A stretch of DNA of 64,000 nt from Segnochrobactrum spirostomi (GTDB taxonomy: Bacteria; Pseudomonadota; Alphaproteobacteria; Rhizobiales; Segnochrobactraceae), in assembly GCF_009600605.1 (NCBI RefSeq), contig NZ_VWNA01000001.1:806001-870000 (forward strand). Direction: 5' to 3'. Shown here one piece after another: positions 43,593 to 53,175 of this stretch. The translations under genes were made by a program, and so were the position numbers. The notes beneath the pieces were generated by a model. It was not told the origin of the DNA, did no database searches, and worked only from the letters and a program-made list of their open reading frames with translations. Each line of letters begins with the position of its first letter. The stretch's first letter is position 1.

Positions 43593-45053
43593 ATGAATCT
43601 CGGAATCGACATCGGAACCTCGTCGGTGAAGACCGTGCTCGTCGATGCGGACGGGCGCCAGATCGCCGCCGCCGAGCACGCCCTCGAGGTGTCCCGCCCC
43701 CACGACGGATGGTCCGAACAGGACCCGGCCGCGTGGTGGGAGGGCGTCCTCGCCACCATCGACAGCCTCGCCGCCAAGCATCCGGCGGAGATCGCGGCGG
43801 TCGAAGGTCTCGGTCTCTCCGGCCAGATGCACGGCGCGACGCTGCTCGGCGCCGACGACCGGGTGCTGCGCCCCTGCATCCTGTGGAACGACGGCCGCTC
43901 CGGCGCCGAGTGCGCGGCGCTCGAAGCCGCCGTGCCGGACCTGCCGGCGATCACCGGCAACCGCGCCATGCCGGGCTTCACCGCGCCGAAGCTCGCCTGG
44001 GTGCGCACCCACGAGCCGGACATCTTCGCCGCCACCCGCACGGTGCTGCTGCCGAAGGATTATGTCCGCCTGCTTCTGACCGGCGAGAAGGTCTCCGAAC
44101 CGTCCGACGCCGCCGGCACGCTGTGGCTCGACACCGGCGCGCGCCGCTGGTCCGAGACGATGCTCGCCGCGACCGGCCTCGGCCTCGAGGCGATGCCGCG
44201 CCTCGTCGAAGGCTCCGAGCCCTCCGGCGCCCTGCGCGAGGAGCTCCGCCAGCGCTGGAACATGACGAAGGCCCCGATCGTGGCCGGCGGTGCCGGTGAC
44301 AACGCGGCCGGCGCCATCGGCATCGGCGCCATCGGCACCGGAGACGCCTTCGTCTCGCTCGGCACCTCAGGCGTGTTGTGGGTGACGACGGACGCCTTCC
44401 GCCCGAACCCTTCGCGCGGCGTCCACGCCTTCTGCCACGCCATCCCGAAGACGTGGCACCAGATGGGCGTCATCCTCTCCGCCGCCTCGGCGCTGACCTG
44501 GGTGACGAAGCTCGTCGGCGCCGAGAGCGAAGCGGCGCTCGTCGCCCGCATCGATCCCGCCCTGCGCGGCGCCAATCCGGTGATGTTCGAGCCCTATCTG
44601 TCGGGCGAGCGCACGCCGCACAACGATCCGGAGGCGCGCGCCGCCTTCATCGGCCTCAGCCATGCGTCCGGCCCGGCCGACCTCGCCCTCGCGGTCCTCG
44701 AAGGCGTCGCCTTCGCCTTCAAGGACTGCCTCGACGCCCTCGCCGAGGCCGGGAGCCGTCCGACGGCGGTGGCCGCCATCGGCGGCGGGTCCCGCTCCAC
44801 GCTGTGGCTCGAGATCATCGCCGCGGTGCTCGATCTGCCGGTCCAGCGGCTCGCCGGCGGCGATCTCGGCGGCGCCTACGGAGCGGCCCGGCTCGGCCGG
44901 CTCGCCGCCACAGGCGAGGCGCCGTCCGCCGTCGCGACCAAGCCGCCGATCGCCGAAACCATCGATCCCGACCGCGCCCTCGCCGCCCGCTACGGGCACG
45001 CGTTCACGACCTATCGCAAGATCTATCCGAACCTGAAGGACATCCGCTCATGA
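43593..45053 (+). CDS. xylB: xylulokinase
   Basis: 486-residue FGGY-family kinase that phosphorylates D-xylulose at O5 with ATP. N-terminal phosphate loop [16 protein letters not shown] (residues 5-20), [11 protein letters not shown] (about 72) with the family substrate region, DAAGTLWLD, and the C-terminal ATP part [14 protein letters not shown] with the family signature. The gene comes before xylA, the reverse of the common xylA-xylB order, and overlaps it by four bases (ATGA). Product xylulose-5-phosphate enters the pentose phosphate pathway. Confidence 0.96.
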   Translation: MNLGIDIGTSSVKTVLVDADGRQIAAAEHALEVSRPHDGWSEQDPAAWWEGVLATIDSLAAKHPAEIAAVEGLGLSGQMHGATLLGADDRVLRPCILWNDGRSGAECAALEAAVPDLPAITGNRAMPGFTAPKLAWVRTHEPDIFAATRTVLLPKDYVRLLLTGEKVSEPSDAAGTLWLDTGARRWSETMLAATGLGLEAMPRLVEGSEPSGALREELRQRWNMTKAPIVAGGAGDNAAGAIGIGAIGTGDAFVSLGTSGVLWVTTDAFRPNPSRGVHAFCHAIPKTWHQMGVILSAASALTWVTKLVGAESEAALVARIDPALRGANPVMFEPYLSGERTPHNDPEARAAFIGLSHASGPADLALAVLEGVAFAFKDCLDALAEAGSRPTAVAAIGGGSRSTLWLEIIAAVLDLPVQRLAGGDLGGAYGAARLGRLAATGEAPSAVATKPPIAETIDPDRALAARYGHAFTTYRKIYPNLKDIRS

Positions 45054-46360
45054 GCTTCTTCGCCGAAACCACCCCGATCGCCTACGAGGGGCCGAAGAGC
45101 CGCAACCCGCTCTCCTTCCGCTGGTACGACGCCAACCGCGTCGTGCTCGGCAAGCGGATGGAAGACCACCTGCGCTTCGCCGTCGCCTATTGGCACTCGT
45201 TCACCTGGCCGGGCGGCGATCCGTTCGGCGGCGCCACCTTCGAGCGCCCGTGGTTCCACGGCAGCGACGAACTCTCCCTCGCCAAGGCGAAGGCCGACGT
45301 CGCGTTCGATCTGTTCCGCATCCTGGGCGCGCCGTTCTTCGCGTTCCATGACCGCGACGTGGCGCCGGAAGGGGCGACGCTCGCCGAATCGAACCGCAAC
45401 CTGCGCGTCATCGCCGACATCTTCGCCCGCAAGATGGAAGAGACCGGCGTGAAGCTCCTGTGGGGCACCGCCAACCTGTTCTCCAACCGCCGCTTCATGT
45501 CCGGTGCCGCGACCAATCCCGATCCGGAGGTGTTCGCCTACGCCGCGGCGCAGGTGAAGACGGTGTTCGAGATCACCCATGAGCTCGGCGGCGCGAACTA
45601 TGTGCTGTGGGGCGGCCGCGAGGGCTACGAGACGCTGCTCAACACCGACCTGAAGCGCGAGCTCGACCAGATGGGCCGCTTCCTGACCATGGTCGTCGAG
45701 CACAAGCACAAGATCGGCTTCAAGGGCCCGATCCTGATCGAGCCGAAGCCGAAGGAGCCGACCAAGCACCAGTACGACTTCGACGTCGCGACGGTGTACG
45801 GCTTCCTCAAGCGCTACGGCCTCGAAGGCGAGGTGAAGCTCAACCTCGAGCAGAACCACGCGATCCTCGCCGGCCACTCGTTCGAGCACGAGATCGCGCT
45901 CGCCAACGCGCTCGGCATCTTCGGCTCGCTCGACATCAACCGCGGCGACGATCTGCTCGGCTGGGATACCGACCAGTTCGCGATGAACGTGCCCCAGATC
46001 ACCCTCGCCATCTACGAGATCCTGAAGGGCGGCGGCTTCACCACCGGCGGCATGAACTTCGACGCCAAGATCCGTCGCCAGTCGCTCGATCCGGCGGACC
46101 TGATCCAGGCCCATGTCGGCTCGATGGACGCGATCGCCCGCGGCCTGCTCGCCGCCGCCGAGATGATCGAGGACGGCCGCCTCGCCAAGCACGTCGCCGA
46201 CCGCTATGCGGGCTGGGACGGCGCCGAGGGCAAGGCGATCCTCGCCGGCGAGCGCTCGCTCGACGACCTCGCCGCCTATGTCGAGACGAACGGCGTGAAC
46301 CCGCAGCCGCGCTCGGGCCGCCAGGAATATCTCGAGACGCTCCTCAACGACTATCAGTGA
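45050..46360 (+). CDS. xylA: xylose isomerase
   Basis: 436-residue class II xylose isomerase, converting D-xylose to D-xylulose with two divalent metals. The catalytic His is in [12 protein letters not shown] (about residue 100), the metal-ligand regions are [15 protein letters not shown] (about 230) and LNLEQNHA, and the second metal site lies in SLDINRGDD...GWDTDQF. Length is normal for class II (about 435-440). Two strong stem-loops follow the stop codon and probably end the operon. No xylose transporter is directly attached. Confidence 0.97.
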   Translation: MSFFAETTPIAYEGPKSRNPLSFRWYDANRVVLGKRMEDHLRFAVAYWHSFTWPGGDPFGGATFERPWFHGSDELSLAKAKADVAFDLFRILGAPFFAFHDRDVAPEGATLAESNRNLRVIADIFARKMEETGVKLLWGTANLFSNRRFMSGAATNPDPEVFAYAAAQVKTVFEITHELGGANYVLWGGREGYETLLNTDLKRELDQMGRFLTMVVEHKHKIGFKGPILIEPKPKEPTKHQYDFDVATVYGFLKRYGLEGEVKLNLEQNHAILAGHSFEHEIALANALGIFGSLDINRGDDLLGWDTDQFAMNVPQITLAIYEILKGGGFTTGGMNFDAKIRRQSLDPADLIQAHVGSMDAIARGLLAAAEMIEDGRLAKHVADRYAGWDGAEGKAILAGERSLDDLAAYVETNGVNPQPRSGRQEYLETLLNDYQ

Positions 46361-46371
46361 GGCGCAAACGC

Positions 46372-46397
46372 AGACGGCCGGGTCGCCCCGGCCGTCT
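46372..46397 (+). terminator. stem-loop after xylA, first
   Basis: Perfect 11-base stem AGACGGCCGGG / CCCGGCCGTCT with a TCGC loop, 11 bases past the xylA stop. No T-run, so it may act as a mRNA 3'-end barrier together with the next hairpin. Confidence 0.55.
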
Positions 46398-46408
46398 CGT
46401 GACGAATT

Positions 46409-46441
46409 GAGCCCGCCGCTCGGGCGAAGAGCGGCGGGCTC
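46409..46441 (+). terminator. stem-loop after xylA, second
   Basis: Perfect 13-base stem GAGCCCGCCGCTC / GAGCGGCGGGCTC with a seven-base loop. It lies between the convergent xylA and DUF4170 genes and could terminate both. No T-run on either side. Confidence 0.55.
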
Positions 46442-46471
46442 GCGTGAACCCTCCGGCGGCTCTGGGGGGAG

Positions 46472-46702
46472 TCAGGCGGCGAAGTGGCCTGCCGCCGGGA
46501 GGGGACGCGCATGCCCTTCCGCCGCGATGACGAAGCGGGCGAGGCATTGGCTGCGGTGGCGCTCGGAAACCTTGCGCCAAGCGTCTTCCGCGTCGCGGCG
46601 CGTGCGGAAGGGACCGAACAGGCTCTCGGAGCCCGGGATGAGATCGGCGAAGGACATGTCGCGGTACTTGCCGCCGACGACCCAGAAGCGATCGTGATGC
46701 AT
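46472..46702 (-). CDS. DUF4170 domain-containing small protein
   Basis: 76-residue protein with the DUF4170 core: FWVVGGKYRDMSFADLI followed by FGPFRTRRDAEDAWRKVSERH. This domain is common in alphaproteobacteria and has no known function; members are small, soluble, and often near central metabolism genes. The ATG (46700-46702) has GAGGATAAG upstream with eight-base spacing, which supports expression. It lies 119 bases downstream of aceA on the same strand and may be cotranscribed with it. Confidence 0.85.
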   Translation of the reverse strand: MHHDRFWVVGGKYRDMSFADLIPGSESLFGPFRTRRDAEDAWRKVSERHRSQCLARFVIAAEGHARPLPAAGHFAA

Positions 46703-46821
46703 GGTCTTATCCTCAAGTCTCGATGACGGAGCGGCGATCGGGTCTCGGCTTTCCTTTCGAGGGGAGACGCCGATCGCGGGAACGAAGGCCGTGGGCGCGG
46801 TTCTGAAACCGGCGCCGGACG

Positions 46822-48117
46822 TCACTCCGCCGCTACCGCCGGGATCGTGAACTGATCGGTCTCGGTGGAGGCCTTCATCGCCGTGGTGGACGACTGGCCG
46901 CCGGTGATCGCGAGCGACACCTGATCGAAGTAGCCGGTTCCGACCTCGCGCTGGTGGCGCGTGGCGGTGTAGCCCGCCGCCTCCGCCGCGAACTCCGCCT
47001 GCTGGAGCTCGCTGTAGGCGGCCATGCCGTGATCCCGATAGCCCGAGGCGAGCTCGAACATGCCGTGGTTGAGGCTGTGGAAGCCCGCCAGCGTGACGAA
47101 CTGGAACTTGTAGCCCATGGCCCCGAGCTCCCGCTGGAAGCGGGCGATGGTGTCGGGATCGAGCTTGGCGCGCCAGTTGAACGAGGGCGAGCAATTGTAG
47201 GCGAGCAGCTTGCCGGGATGGCGCTTGTGCACCGCCTCGGCGAACTTGCGCGCATCCTCGAGATCCGGGTGAGAGGTCTCCCACCAGAGCAGATCCGCGT
47301 ACGGCGCGTAGGCGAGGCCGCGGGCGATGCAGTGATCGAGGCCCGTGCCCTCCTTCAGGCGGAAGAAGCCTTCCGGCGTCCGCTCGCTCGATTCGATGAA
47401 CGGACGATCCCGCTCGTCGATGTCGGAGGTGATGAGGCGGGCGCTCTCGGCATCCGTCCGGGCGACGATCAGCGTCGGCACACCCATCACGTCGGCGGCG
47501 AGGCGCGCGGCGTTGAGGTTGCGGACATGGGCCGAGGTCGAAATCAGGACCTTGCCGCCGAGATGGCCGCACTTCTTCTCCGAGGCGAGTTGGTCCTCGA
47601 AGTGGACGCCCGCAGCGCCGGCCTCAATGAACGCCTTCATGATCTCGAAGGCGTTGAGCGGGCCGCCGAAGCCGGCCTCCGCATCGGCGACGATCGGCAG
47701 GAACCAATCGCGCGAGACCTTGCCCTCGGCGTGCTCGATCTGATCGGCGCGCTGCAGGGTGCGGTTGATGCGGCGGCAGAGCTCGGGGGCGGAGTTCGCC
47801 GGGTAGAGGCTCTGATCCGGATACATGGCGCCGGCGACGTTGGCGTCGGCGGCGACCTGCCAGCCCGAGAGATAGATCGCCTGGAGCCCGGCGCGGGCCA
47901 TCTGCATCGCCTGGTTGCCGGTGACGGCGCCGAGGGCGTTGACGTAGTCGAGCTCGTGCAGGGCCTTCCAGAGACGGTTGGCGCCGCGCTCGGCGAGCGT
48001 CATCTGCGGCACCACGCTGCCGCGGAGCCGCTCGACATCGGCTACCGCATAAGGCCGCTCGATGCCGGCGAAGCGGCCGGCCGGGGTGCCGGGAACGAGG
48101 GATTCGAAGCTGCGCAT
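46822..48117 (-). CDS. aceA: isocitrate lyase
   Basis: 431-residue isocitrate lyase, the first enzyme of the glyoxylate shunt, splitting isocitrate into succinate and glyoxylate. The signature KKCGH (181-185, catalytic Cys183) is intact, with the metal-binding region [10 protein letters not shown] before it and the C-terminal NCSPSFNW segment that closes the active site. Length is typical of the short bacterial class. It is divergent from an ScfR-type regulator that is often found beside aceA. A CGGAGGACC ribosome site precedes the ATG. Malate synthase is not in the window. Confidence 0.97.
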   Translation of the reverse strand: MRSFESLVPGTPAGRFAGIERPYAVADVERLRGSVVPQMTLAERGANRLWKALHELDYVNALGAVTGNQAMQMARAGLQAIYLSGWQVAADANVAGAMYPDQSLYPANSAPELCRRINRTLQRADQIEHAEGKVSRDWFLPIVADAEAGFGGPLNAFEIMKAFIEAGAAGVHFEDQLASEKKCGHLGGKVLISTSAHVRNLNAARLAADVMGVPTLIVARTDAESARLITSDIDERDRPFIESSERTPEGFFRLKEGTGLDHCIARGLAYAPYADLLWWETSHPDLEDARKFAEAVHKRHPGKLLAYNCSPSFNWRAKLDPDTIARFQRELGAMGYKFQFVTLAGFHSLNHGMFELASGYRDHGMAAYSELQQAEFAAEAAGYTATRHQREVGTGYFDQVSLAITGGQSSTTAMKASTETDQFTIPAVAAE

Positions 48118-48324
48118 AATCTGGTCCTCCGGGACGCACGCTTTGACAAACGTCGTGAGTCTTGTAACGGACGGCCTTGCCGGCCGCGCAGAGACCTAAC
48201 GATTTTCCGGCTTGAAAGGGAATAGCGAACAATGCCACTTAGTATGAGTGTGTCGTTGTCACACTTGTAACGATGTAAATCTTGTAAATTTCACCGACTT
48301 TGACAAGCGCTCCGAAGGCCCGCC
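48118..48324. promoter_or_regulatory. aceA / scfR divergent control region with repeated motifs
   Basis: 207 bases holding two direct copies of CTTTGACAARCG (48141-48152 and 48298-48309), one near each start codon, and three copies of CTTGTAA (48161-48167, 48264-48270, 48281-48287). The AT content is higher than around. These are candidate binding sites of the divergently encoded regulator. Which copies overlap promoters could not be determined. Confidence 0.5.
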
Positions 48325-49758
48325 ATGGCGATGGAAACGACGGCAAAGAAGCTCTTCATCGGCCCCCGCCTGCGGCGGTTGCGCCAGGAGCTCGGGCTGA
48401 CCCAGAGCCGCATGGCCGAGGAACTCGGCGTCTCGGCGAGCTACCTCAACCTGATCGAGCGCAACCAGCGTCCCGTCACCGCGCAGTTCCTGTTGCGTTT
48501 GACCGAAGTCTACGAGATCGACCTGCGGGCGCTGGCCGGCGAGGCCGATCAGCAGGCCGTCATCGACCTCGCCGAAGTGCTCGCCGATCCCCTGTTCCGC
48601 GACCTCACCGTGCCGCACCACGAGATCGTCGAGGTCGCAGGCTCGGCGCCGGGGGTGAGCGACGCGGTCGCCCGGCTCTACCGCGCGTTCCTCGATTCGA
48701 AGCGGCGCGAGGAGAGCGCCACCGCGCGGATGCCCGACCGCAACGATCCGCTGCCGTCGGCCGACGACGCGGTCGAGATCGTGCGCGACTTCGTCCAGGA
48801 CCAGCGCAACCATTTCCCGGCCCTCGAAGACGCCGCGGAGGCGCTGAACGGCACGCTCGGCGCGCTCAACGCCGATCTCTTCGGCGCCATCCGCGAGCGG
48901 CTTCGGGAGAAGCACGGCATCACCGTGCGCATCATCCCGGTCGACGTGATGGCGACGGCGCTGCGCCGCTACGACCGCCACCGTCGTCAACTCCTCGTCT
49001 CCGAAATGCTCGAGGGCCCGGCCCGGGTGTTCTCCGCCGCCTATCAGCTCGCGATGATGGAGATGGGGCCGCAGATGGACGCGATCGTCGGCAAGGCCGC
49101 GATCGGCTCGATGGCGACGAAGCGGCTCTTGAAGGTCAACCTGACGAACTATGCCGCCGCCGCCATCATGATGCCCTACGGGCCGTTCCTCGCAGCCGCC
49201 GAAAATCTCGGCTACGACATCCAGGTGCTCGCCGCCCGCTTCGGTGCGAGCTTCGAGCAGGTCTGCCACCGCCTCACGACCCTGTCGCGGCCGACCGCCC
49301 GCGGCGTCCCCTTCTTCATGATCCGGGTCGATCAGGCCGGCAACGTCTCGAAGCGCTTCGCGGCGGCGAACTTCCCCTTCTCGCGCTATGGCGGCAGTTG
49401 CCCGCTGTGGGAACTGCACGCGACCTTCAAGATCCCCGGCCGCGTCTTCACCCAGATCGTCGAGATGCCAGACGGTGCGCGCTATTTCACCCTGTCGCGG
49501 GCGGTGAGCCGGGTCGTCTCCTCGTGGGCGAAGGCAGAGCCGGAGGTCGCGATCGGCCTCGGCTGCGACCTGAAGCACGCGAGCCGCCTCGTCTATGCCC
49601 GCGGGCTCGATCTGGCGCAGCCGAACGCCACGCCGATCGGCATCAATTGCCGGCTCTGCGAGCGTCCCGACTGCACCCAGCGTGCCCATCCACCGTTCTC
49701 GAAGACGCTGATCGTCGAGGAGCACATGCGCGGCCTGACCCCGTTCCGCTTTGAATAG
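48325..49758 (+). CDS. ScfR/RamB-type transcriptional regulator (XRE HTH + short-chain acyl sensor)
   Basis: 477-residue regulator. An XRE helix-turn-helix is at about 10-70 (RLRRLRQELGLTQSRMAEELGVSASYLNLIERNQRPV), an IrrE-like central region at about 185-310, and the C-terminal ScfR domain with the Cys-rich INCRLCERPDCTQRAHPP segment near residue 440. The family (COG3800) includes RamB and MsmR regulators of acetate, glyoxylate and methylcitrate metabolism. Placement divergent from aceA makes it the probable regulator of isocitrate lyase, sensing a short-chain acyl-CoA or acid. Confidence 0.93.
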   Translation: MAMETTAKKLFIGPRLRRLRQELGLTQSRMAEELGVSASYLNLIERNQRPVTAQFLLRLTEVYEIDLRALAGEADQQAVIDLAEVLADPLFRDLTVPHHEIVEVAGSAPGVSDAVARLYRAFLDSKRREESATARMPDRNDPLPSADDAVEIVRDFVQDQRNHFPALEDAAEALNGTLGALNADLFGAIRERLREKHGITVRIIPVDVMATALRRYDRHRRQLLVSEMLEGPARVFSAAYQLAMMEMGPQMDAIVGKAAIGSMATKRLLKVNLTNYAAAAIMMPYGPFLAAAENLGYDIQVLAARFGASFEQVCHRLTTLSRPTARGVPFFMIRVDQAGNVSKRFAAANFPFSRYGGSCPLWELHATFKIPGRVFTQIVEMPDGARYFTLSRAVSRVVSSWAKAEPEVAIGLGCDLKHASRLVYARGLDLAQPNATPIGINCRLCERPDCTQRAHPPFSKTLIVEEHMRGLTPFRFE

Positions 49759-49820
49759 CCGTCAAAAAGTCTTCGATGGGTCCGAAGGGAGGATTCGGGC
49801 TGAGCAAAGCGGAGTCGGAA

Positions 49821-51911
49821 ATGGCGGGAGACAGTCGGGTGTGCGCCGAGGCGCGGCTTGGTCGCGGGCTGATGTCGGCCCTCTTCGCGGTCGCGATCGT
49901 CGCCACGTCGCCGGCCGTCGCCCAATCCCCGCCGCAGCCGGCTCTGGCCCAATCCTCGACCCAATCTCCGGCGCCGCCGCCCGCCGACGCGCCGGCCGAC
50001 GGGCTCGAAGTCGGCTCCCTCGTCCTCACGCCCTGTGTCGGCAGCGCCGGCGACGCCTATTGCGGAACCCTCCCCCGTCCGCTCGATCCGTCCGGCACGC
50101 GGCCGGGGACCATCAAGGTCGGCTTCGAGTTCTACCCGGCCGCCGTCGACGATCCCGCCGGCACCATCGTTGCCCAGGAGGGCGGCCCGGGCTTCTCCAC
50201 CACGGGCACGCGCACCGGCTTCCTCCACCTCTTCGGCACGCTCCGCGACCGCCACAACATTCTCCTCGTCGACAAGCGCGGAACCGGCCTGTCGCAGCCG
50301 ATCGATTGCCCGGATCTCCAGAAGGACCCGGATCTCGCGCCCGAGGCGGTCGGCGCCTGCGGCGCGGCGCTCGGGGATCATGCCTGGGATTACGGCACCG
50401 CGCTCGCGGCCGACGACCTCGCCGCGGTGATCGAGGCCCTCGAGGTCGGACCGGTCGCCTATTACGGCGATTCCTACGGCACCTATTTCGGCGCCGTGTT
50501 CGCCGCCCGGCATCCGACCCTGCTGCGCACCCTGGTGCTCGACAGCGCCTATCCCCCGTTCGGGCCGGACCCCTGGTATGCGACCGAATGGGCCGCGGGG
50601 CGCGACGGTTTCGATCTCGTCTGCGCCCGCTCGCCGAGCTGCACCGCCCTCGGCGGCCGCTCGACGCGGCGGCTCGCCGATCTCCTCGACGCCGTGCGCA
50701 AGACGCCGCTGTCGGGAACCGCGCCGGACGGCGACGGCACGATGCACGACGTGACGCTCGACGCCCCGACCCTCTTCATGGTCATGAACGCCGCCGGCAG
50801 CGACCCCGTGGTCTACCGTGAGCTCGACGCCGCCGCCCGCGCTTGGCTCGTGCACCAGGACGGCGCGCCGCTCCTGCGCCTCACCGCGGAAGCCCGCGAC
50901 ATGTCGAGCCCCGGCGGCGTGCCGGTCGACTTCTCCTCGGGCCTCTATGCCGCGATCGTCTGCACCGATTATCGCCAGTTGTTCGATCTGCGCCTGAGCC
51001 CCGCCGAGAGGCGCGCCGCGCTCGAGCGGGCGGTCGCCGACAAGCAGGCACGCCATCCCGATATCTACGCCCCCTTCACCATCGACGAGGTGCGCAACTC
51101 GCCCCGCAACGTCGAACGCCTCGATCTCTGCCTCGATTGGCCGGCTCCGCCCGACGGCCGCACGCCGGGCGCACCTTTGCCCGCGGCGACCACCTTCCCG
51201 TCGGTGCCGACGCTGGTGCTCGCCGGCGACCTCGACAACACGACGGCGCCCGACGAAGGCTTCGCCGCCGCCCGCCTCTTCCCCGACCCCTATTTCGTGC
51301 TGCTGCGCAACACGAGCCACGTGGCGGCCATGACGACGGAGGCCGTCCTGGTGCCGCCGGTCGGTTCGGACGCCGCCGGCTGCGCCGGCCCGATGACGGC
51401 CGCTTTCGTCGGCGACGGCGGCCGGCCGCCCTCGGTGCGCTGCGCGGCCGAGATCCGCCCGATCCGCACCGTGCCGGCCTTCGCGCGCACGGTGGCGGAG
51501 GTCGCTCCGGCGTCCCCGGCCCCCGCCTCGCTCGATGCGCCGCGCGAGGCGGACCTCCGCCTCGCCGCGGCGGCGGCAGAGACGGCCGGCGACGTGCTCG
51601 CCCGCTATTTCGTCAACAGCACGGAAAAGGGTGTCGGCCTGCGCGGCGGCCATTTCAGCCTCGGGCCCGACGGCGAAGGCTACCGCTTCACCCTCGACGG
51701 CGTGCGCTGGACGCAAGACCTCGCGGTGAGCGGCACCATCGACTGGAACCAGGTGACGGGCGAGATCGACGCCGACCTCGACGTCGCCCAAGACGGCGGT
51801 CCGGAGGGTCATCTGACGCTGCACTGGAACGACCGGCGCACCAACGCCCAGATGACGATCGACGGCCAACTCGACGACCGCGACATCGACGCCGTCCGCC
51901 TCGCGCCGTGA
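49821..51911 (+). CDS. secreted alpha/beta hydrolase (TAP-like) with an extra C-terminal domain
   Basis: 696-residue exported hydrolase. A signal peptide with hydrophobic core LMSALFAVAIVATS and cleavage after AVA-Q is followed by a Pro/Ser/Gln linker. The hydrolase domain (about 65-515) has an oxyanion-side EGGPGFS motif, VDKRGTGLS, the nucleophile elbow GDSYGT (about residue 217), the acid in LAGDLDNTT (about 470) and a TAP-like C-terminal part with NTSHV. Residues about 570-696 form an additional beta-rich stretch without recognised similarity. The ATG at 49821 has GGAG six bases upstream; ATGs at 49776 and 49872 are alternatives. Confidence 0.85.
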   Translation: MAGDSRVCAEARLGRGLMSALFAVAIVATSPAVAQSPPQPALAQSSTQSPAPPPADAPADGLEVGSLVLTPCVGSAGDAYCGTLPRPLDPSGTRPGTIKVGFEFYPAAVDDPAGTIVAQEGGPGFSTTGTRTGFLHLFGTLRDRHNILLVDKRGTGLSQPIDCPDLQKDPDLAPEAVGACGAALGDHAWDYGTALAADDLAAVIEALEVGPVAYYGDSYGTYFGAVFAARHPTLLRTLVLDSAYPPFGPDPWYATEWAAGRDGFDLVCARSPSCTALGGRSTRRLADLLDAVRKTPLSGTAPDGDGTMHDVTLDAPTLFMVMNAAGSDPVVYRELDAAARAWLVHQDGAPLLRLTAEARDMSSPGGVPVDFSSGLYAAIVCTDYRQLFDLRLSPAERRAALERAVADKQARHPDIYAPFTIDEVRNSPRNVERLDLCLDWPAPPDGRTPGAPLPAATTFPSVPTLVLAGDLDNTTAPDEGFAAARLFPDPYFVLLRNTSHVAAMTTEAVLVPPVGSDAAGCAGPMTAAFVGDGGRPPSVRCAAEIRPIRTVPAFARTVAEVAPASPAPASLDAPREADLRLAAAAAETAGDVLARYFVNSTEKGVGLRGGHFSLGPDGEGYRFTLDGVRWTQDLAVSGTIDWNQVTGEIDADLDVAQDGGPEGHLTLHWNDRRTNAQMTIDGQLDDRDIDAVRLAP

Positions 51912-52023
51912 AACCGGAGACGCACTGTTTCCCTTGGCGAGGCCCGGAAGGCTCTACAGATCTCGATGCAGATTGTAGAACGGGTCGGGCAGCCGCCCTC
52001 GCCCTCCGATCCGGGATATCCTC

Positions 52024-52632
52024 ATGAGTTCGTCGTCTCTCGTCATCTTCCTGCACGGCGTCGGGGCCAACGGGGCGGATCTGGCGCCGTTGGGTGAACA
52101 TTGGCGGAGCCTTCTGCCGGCCGCCGCATTCGAGGCGCCCGACGCGCCGTTCGCCTTCGACCAGGGCGGACGCGGCCGGCAATGGTTCAGCATCGCCGGG
52201 GTGAACGCCGGCAACCGCGGCGACCGCATCCGCACCGCCAGGGGGGCGTTCGATACCGTCGTGTCCGGCCTGATCGCGGCCCATGGCTTGTCGGAGCGGC
52301 TCGACCGCGTCGCCTTCGTCGGCTTCTCCCAGGGCTCGATCATGGCGCTCGACGCGCTGGCGACGGGGCGGTGGCCGGTTGCGGCGATCGTCGCCTTCGC
52401 CGGACGGCTCGCCACACCCGAGCCGCTCGCGCCGAGCCCGGCGACGCGCACACTCCTCATCCACGGCACCGCGGACCCGGTCATTCCGGCCGAAGAAAGC
52501 CAAGTCGCCGAAGCCGCGCTCAAGGCCGCGGGCGCCGACGTCTCGCTGTCGCTGCAGCCGAATGTCGGCCACACCATCGGCATGGAGGGTGCCGCCCTCG
52601 CCGCGGGCTTCCTCTCGCGCGTGCTGCGCTGA
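52024..52632 (+). CDS. phospholipase/carboxylesterase family alpha/beta hydrolase
   Basis: 202-residue small serine esterase. The oxyanion motif FLHGVGANG (about residue 9), the nucleophile elbow GFSQGS (about 99), the acid in HGTADPVIPAEES (about 148) and the catalytic His in NVGHTI (about 180) are intact. The family hydrolyses short-chain esters and lysophospholipids. A pathway role is not evident. It is 112 bases after the secreted hydrolase gene and convergent with the PKS-methyltransferase pair. Confidence 0.9.
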   Translation: MSSSSLVIFLHGVGANGADLAPLGEHWRSLLPAAAFEAPDAPFAFDQGGRGRQWFSIAGVNAGNRGDRIRTARGAFDTVVSGLIAAHGLSERLDRVAFVGFSQGSIMALDALATGRWPVAAIVAFAGRLATPEPLAPSPATRTLLIHGTADPVIPAEESQVAEAALKAAGADVSLSLQPNVGHTIGMEGAALAAGFLSRVLR

Positions 52633-52662
52633 GGCGCGGCCGGCGTTCCTTGAACGTAGAGC

Positions 52663-53175
52663 TCAGGTCCCGGCGCTCTTCAGCGCGGCGTTCTCGGCGC
52701 GGATACGGATCGCGAGCACCAGCGCGTTGAGGACCGTAAACAGCGCCGCGAAGCCGACGAGGCCGAAGGCGAGCGGCAGCGCGGCGAGCTCGATCGCCAC
52801 CACGACATAATTCGGGTGGCTGAGAAAGCGGTAGGGGCCGCGCCGCACCAGGGGTTCGCCCGGTAGCACGATGATCCGCGTCGTCCAGCGCTCCTTCAAG
52901 GTCGCGAGCACCCAGAGCCGCAAAACCTGCGCGACGAAGAAGACGGCCAGCCACAGCGCGATCACCGGCTGGCGCGGCGCCAGCCACCACAGGCCGGCGA
53001 TCCAGGCGGCATGCATCGCGACCATCAGCGGATAATGGCCCGGCGCCACCTCGTGGGCGCCGCGGGCCAGCAGCCGCGCCGTGTTTCGACGGGCGTGCAC
53101 GAGCTCGGCGAGCCGCTGCACCGTGACGAAGGCGAGCACGGCGACGGCGATCCAGTCGATCCCATCGAAGCTCAT
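52663..53175 (-). CDS. isoprenylcysteine carboxyl methyltransferase (ICMT) family protein
   Basis: 170-residue integral membrane methyltransferase with about four to five hydrophobic segments and the ICMT core: VRRGPYRFLSHPNYVVVAIELAALPL (about residue 110), which holds the SAM-binding HPNY motif. In Bacillus a protein of this family (BpsB) O-methylates alkylpyrones made by the adjacent type III polyketide synthase (BpsA). Here the gene starts inside the stop codon of a type III PKS gene (ATGA), so the same role is likely. Inferred from synteny, not from active-site detail. Confidence 0.88.
   Translation of the reverse strand: MSFDGIDWIAVAVLAFVTVQRLAELVHARRNTARLLARGAHEVAPGHYPLMVAMHAAWIAGLWWLAPRQPVIALWLAVFFVAQVLRLWVLATLKERWTTRIIVLPGEPLVRRGPYRFLSHPNYVVVAIELAALPLAFGLVGFAALFTVLNALVLAIRIRAENAALKSAGT

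Noticed and set aside
46703-47572. A longer reading frame upstream of and in frame with the DUF4170 gene
   Set aside because: This stretch is the shadow of aceA; the DUF4170 similarity starts exactly at the ATG 46702, which has its own ribosome site.
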